A stretch of 50,744 nt of DNA from the NCBI GenBank assembly GCA_036502005.1, contig DASXZH010000032.1, positions 1-50,744 of the forward strand, written 5' to 3'. Origin of the DNA: DASXZH01 sp036502005. Its GTDB lineage: Bacteria; Armatimonadota; Fimbriimonadia; Fimbriimonadales; Fimbriimonadaceae. Made by a program: the position numbers and the translations under genes. The number at the start of each line of letters is the position of its first letter. The stretch's first letter is position 1. This document shows, in pieces, positions 48,813-50,744 of the stretch. A model generated the notes under the pieces. That model saw only the letters and a list, made by a program, of their open reading frames with translations. It did not search any database and was not told the origin of the DNA.

Positions 48813-50180
48813 ATGGAAAACCCACTCGGAACTTCAGGGGGCCAGTCAACGCCAGAAGGCGTTGCACACCTAAAATCTGAGGACCTCAAACGGGCGAAAG
48901 ATCGTAGACGTGTTCGTTTGGGAAGAACAGATAACCGAAAATGGCTGTTGCTTTGGCTTTTGGTTGGTCCTGGAATCTTGGTGATGTTGGGCGAAAACGA
49001 CGGCCCAAGCATGATCTCCTACGCGACAACGGGAGCAAGTTATGGGGTTGGGTTCTTTCTGCCGTTCATTGTTCTCACCTTTGGGATGGCCTATGTCATC
49101 CAGGAGATGACCGTTCGACTCGGCGCGGCGACGAAGCGTGGGCATGCACAACTGATTTATGAGCGCTTTGGGCGCTTTTGGGGCTTCTTTGCGATGGCCG
49201 ACCTTGTGTTCGGCAACTTGTTAACTCTTGTCACCGAGTTTATTGCGATTAGGGCTGGGCTGGGCTTTTTCGGGGTGCCACCGTTCGTGGCTGTTGTTGG
49301 GTCGTTCTTACTTTTGGTAGTGGTTACAGCGACTCAACGTTATTGGACGTGGGAGCGCATCGTTTTAGGCCTGGCTGTTTTCAACCTGATCTTTGTTCCG
49401 GTCGCTGTTTTGGCCCATCCCGTCGCGAGCGAAACGGTTAGGGCGTTCTTTACTTGGAAACCAATTGTTGGTGGCGTGACGGCTGCTTTCGTGCTCCTCA
49501 TTATGTCGAACATCGGGGCGACGGTTACTCCCTGGATGCTCTTCTTTCAACAAAGCGCGGTGGTAGACAAGGGGCTGACCAGTGACGATGTATCGTATGG
49601 CCGCTGGGATACGGCGATTGGCGCGCTCCTTGCCTGTGTTGCGGCGATCGCCACCGTCCTTGCAACCGTGCCCTTGTTTACCCATCATATAGATGCCTCC
49701 AGCTTTGAAGGTGGGCAATATGCACAAGCTTTGGCACCCTACATTGGACATATCGGCGCTACTTTGTTTGCGCTGGGCATCTTTGAAGCGGGACTTGTCG
49801 CTGCCCTTACCATTTCTTTGTCCTCTGCTTATGCGTTTGGCGAGGTAACGGGCAAATCCCATAGCATGAACGCCGGGTTTAAGGAGGGGCTACCTTTCTA
49901 CGGGATTTTACTGGCTGCTGCAGCCATATCAGGGACGCTGGTTCTCATTCCCAATGCGCCGCTCGTGTATATCGTGCTGATCGTGAATGTCATCGCGACG
50001 CTCTCGATGCCTCCCGCCGTTGTGTTTTTGATGCTGTTGGTTAACGACAAAGAGATCATGGGCAAATACGCTAATGGCCGCTGGAGCAACGTGCTTGGGG
50101 TCGGTGTAACTGTTTTGTTGATTCTCGCGGGCCTCTTTTATGCCGTCGTAACTATCTTTCCGCACCGACTGCTTCCATAG
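48813..50180 (+). CDS. Nramp family divalent metal transporter
   Basis: About 455 residues (460 if the GTG at 48798 is used). Eleven or so transmembrane helices after a basic cytoplasmic N-terminus. The first helix carries GPGILVMLGENDGPSMIS in place of the canonical DPGN metal-binding motif of MntH, and helix 6 carries SNIGATVTPWMLFFQQSAVV rather than the A-x-x-M-P-H motif. This places it in a divergent Nramp-related subgroup whose ion may not be manganese. It has a palindromic promoter and is followed after 9 bp by a small membrane protein, probably in the same transcript. Confidence 0.85.
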   Translation: MENPLGTSGGQSTPEGVAHLKSEDLKRAKDRRRVRLGRTDNRKWLLLWLLVGPGILVMLGENDGPSMISYATTGASYGVGFFLPFIVLTFGMAYVIQEMTVRLGAATKRGHAQLIYERFGRFWGFFAMADLVFGNLLTLVTEFIAIRAGLGFFGVPPFVAVVGSFLLLVVVTATQRYWTWERIVLGLAVFNLIFVPVAVLAHPVASETVRAFFTWKPIVGGVTAAFVLLIMSNIGATVTPWMLFFQQSAVVDKGLTSDDVSYGRWDTAIGALLACVAAIATVLATVPLFTHHIDASSFEGGQYAQALAPYIGHIGATLFALGIFEAGLVAALTISLSSAYAFGEVTGKSHSMNAGFKEGLPFYGILLAAAAISGTLVLIPNAPLVYIVLIVNVIATLSMPPAVVFLMLLVNDKEIMGKYANGRWSNVLGVGVTVLLILAGLFYAVVTIFPHRLLP

Positions 50181-50189
50181 GAATGTGAT

Positions 50190-50399
50190 ATGACTCCACC
50201 CAAAGAACTAGACAATCAGCCGACAGAGTGGGTACGCGAAGTCCTTGAGCCGGATCAGCTTTCAACTGCGCAAACGAGATATCCCCAAAGGCAACTTAGC
50301 AAGGGAGTTTTGGCTGTTCTTTGGGCTATGCGCGTTTACGTCGTTCTGATGCTTTTGCTTATCGCTTATGAAATTTGGCAGGTTGTGCATAAACATTGA
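50190..50399 (+). CDS. Small single-pass membrane protein
   Basis: A 69-residue protein with a soluble N-terminus (PTEWVREVLEPDQLST) and one C-terminal transmembrane helix (MRVYVVLMLLLIAYEIWQVV). It begins 9 bp after the Nramp stop with AGGA upstream, so it is probably a small accessory protein of the transporter operon. No family is recognised. Confidence 0.7.
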   Translation: MTPPKELDNQPTEWVREVLEPDQLSTAQTRYPQRQLSKGVLAVLWAMRVYVVLMLLLIAYEIWQVVHKH

Positions 50400-50408
50400 A
50401 CGGAAAAA

Positions 50409-50455
50409 GCCCTTCCCCTTGCGCTCCGGCGGAGGGGGAAGGGTTGGGATGGGGG
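50409..50455. repeat. Dispersed GC-rich palindromic repeat, short form
   Basis: GCCCTTCCCCTTGCGC and GGAGGGGGAAGGGTTGGGAT match both ends of the repeat at 41441-41520 in reverse orientation, with about 33 bp of that copy's centre missing. It folds as a strong hairpin 9 bp after the stop of the small membrane protein and may also end transcription. Confidence 0.7.
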
Positions 50456-50565
50456 TTAAATCGGAGGCAAAAGCGGTAAATCGAGATCGGCAAGCCGTGC
50501 CACCGGGAACCTCTCCCCCGTCCCCCATAGCCATCAATTTAAGGTTTATTTCCGAGCAGTAGACT

Positions 50566-50609
50566 CGTGCCTCTCCCGGTTCGCGGACTCACCGACCTCT
50601 CCATCCGGG
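50566..50609 (+). repeat. Core fragment of the MITE-like element
   Basis: GCCTCTCCCGGTTCGCGG through CCGACCTCTCCATCCGGG is identical to the central part of the element at 23764-23901, but the termini are absent. The remaining bases 50610-50744 contain no feature I can support. Confidence 0.7.
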
Positions 50610-50744
50610 CTTGTCGTTATACACATTTTTGAACCTGCCGTCATCATTTATGCATCCAACGCCAGAGAATCCTGAGCTAAGTAGCGAATTCCAGCTAGCT
50701 TTCTAGATAAAAGGCTAAGGAAAACGCTCTGGGCGGCGTCCAGA

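Noticed and set aside
1..50744. tRNA, rRNA and riboswitch genes
   Set aside because: I looked for T-arm like motifs and conserved rRNA or riboswitch cores and found none outside coding frames; a covariance search could still find a diverged one.

Overview
The window is a single chromosomal stretch from a Gram-negative-type bacterium of moderate GC content, most probably a member of the Armatimonadota (Fimbriimonadia-like). That placement is inference. It rests on the prepilin at 20884-21840 with its FTLIELLVVIAIIAILAA leader and DG-type tail, several secreted glucan enzymes, a stand-alone rpsD, SepF and the DUF family mix. No rRNA, tRNA, CRISPR array, phage gene or transposase gene was seen. 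TGA is a normal stop here (it ends the lacI-type, DUF2784 and small membrane genes), which matters for the in-frame TGA described below.

Layout. 1-9230: housekeeping and orphan genes (M20 dipeptidase, galactokinase, a LuxR-type HTH protein, DUF1854, ComF, MsrB, DUF4337, lipoproteins). This part ends with a membrane/rhodanese protein whose frame is crossed by one TGA exactly where relatives carry Cys, followed at once by a SECIS-like hairpin. 9231-20639: an alpha-glucan uptake and breakdown locus. A tightly coupled minus-strand operon encodes a secreted GH13 amylase, a substrate-binding protein fused to a MalF-type permease, an enlarged MalG-type permease and a MalK-type ATPase. A GH31 alpha-glucosidase and a divergent LacI regulator complete it. 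The same 12-bp palindrome GAATACGTATTC lies at the amylase promoter and twice between the GH31 and lacI genes, so the whole set is very probably one regulon. 20884-27234: prepilin, lipoprotein, sulfotransferase, TIGR01777 epimerase and a second GH13 enzyme. 27420-34682: a large BTAD/NTPase/TPR regulator, a zinc-ribbon membrane protein, SepF, RtcB and ribosomal protein S4. 34854-38120: a sedolisin (S53) gene broken by two single-base homopolymer indels, with four tandem repeat domains. 38515-47619: DUF2784 and DUF72 genes, dispersed pilin-like genes and a tricorn-type protease. 47840-50399: a single-domain response regulator, an Nramp transporter with a palindromic promoter, and small membrane proteins.

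The most striking non-coding signal is a class of intergenic arrays built on a strict 7-nt period. There are more than a dozen in 50 kb. The heptamer differs from locus to locus (GTCGAAT, GCCGAAT, GCGTTGT, GTCTTAT, GGTGATA, GGAACGT, TAAACGG and others), but the architecture is constant, and many arrays have two mutually complementary arms 15-110 nt apart. They often begin at, or within a few bases of, a stop codon. Two further dispersed families are present: a roughly 138-bp MITE-like element with terminal inverted repeats (two copies plus a core fragment), and a GC-rich palindromic repeat that in one place forms the loop of a heptamer hairpin.
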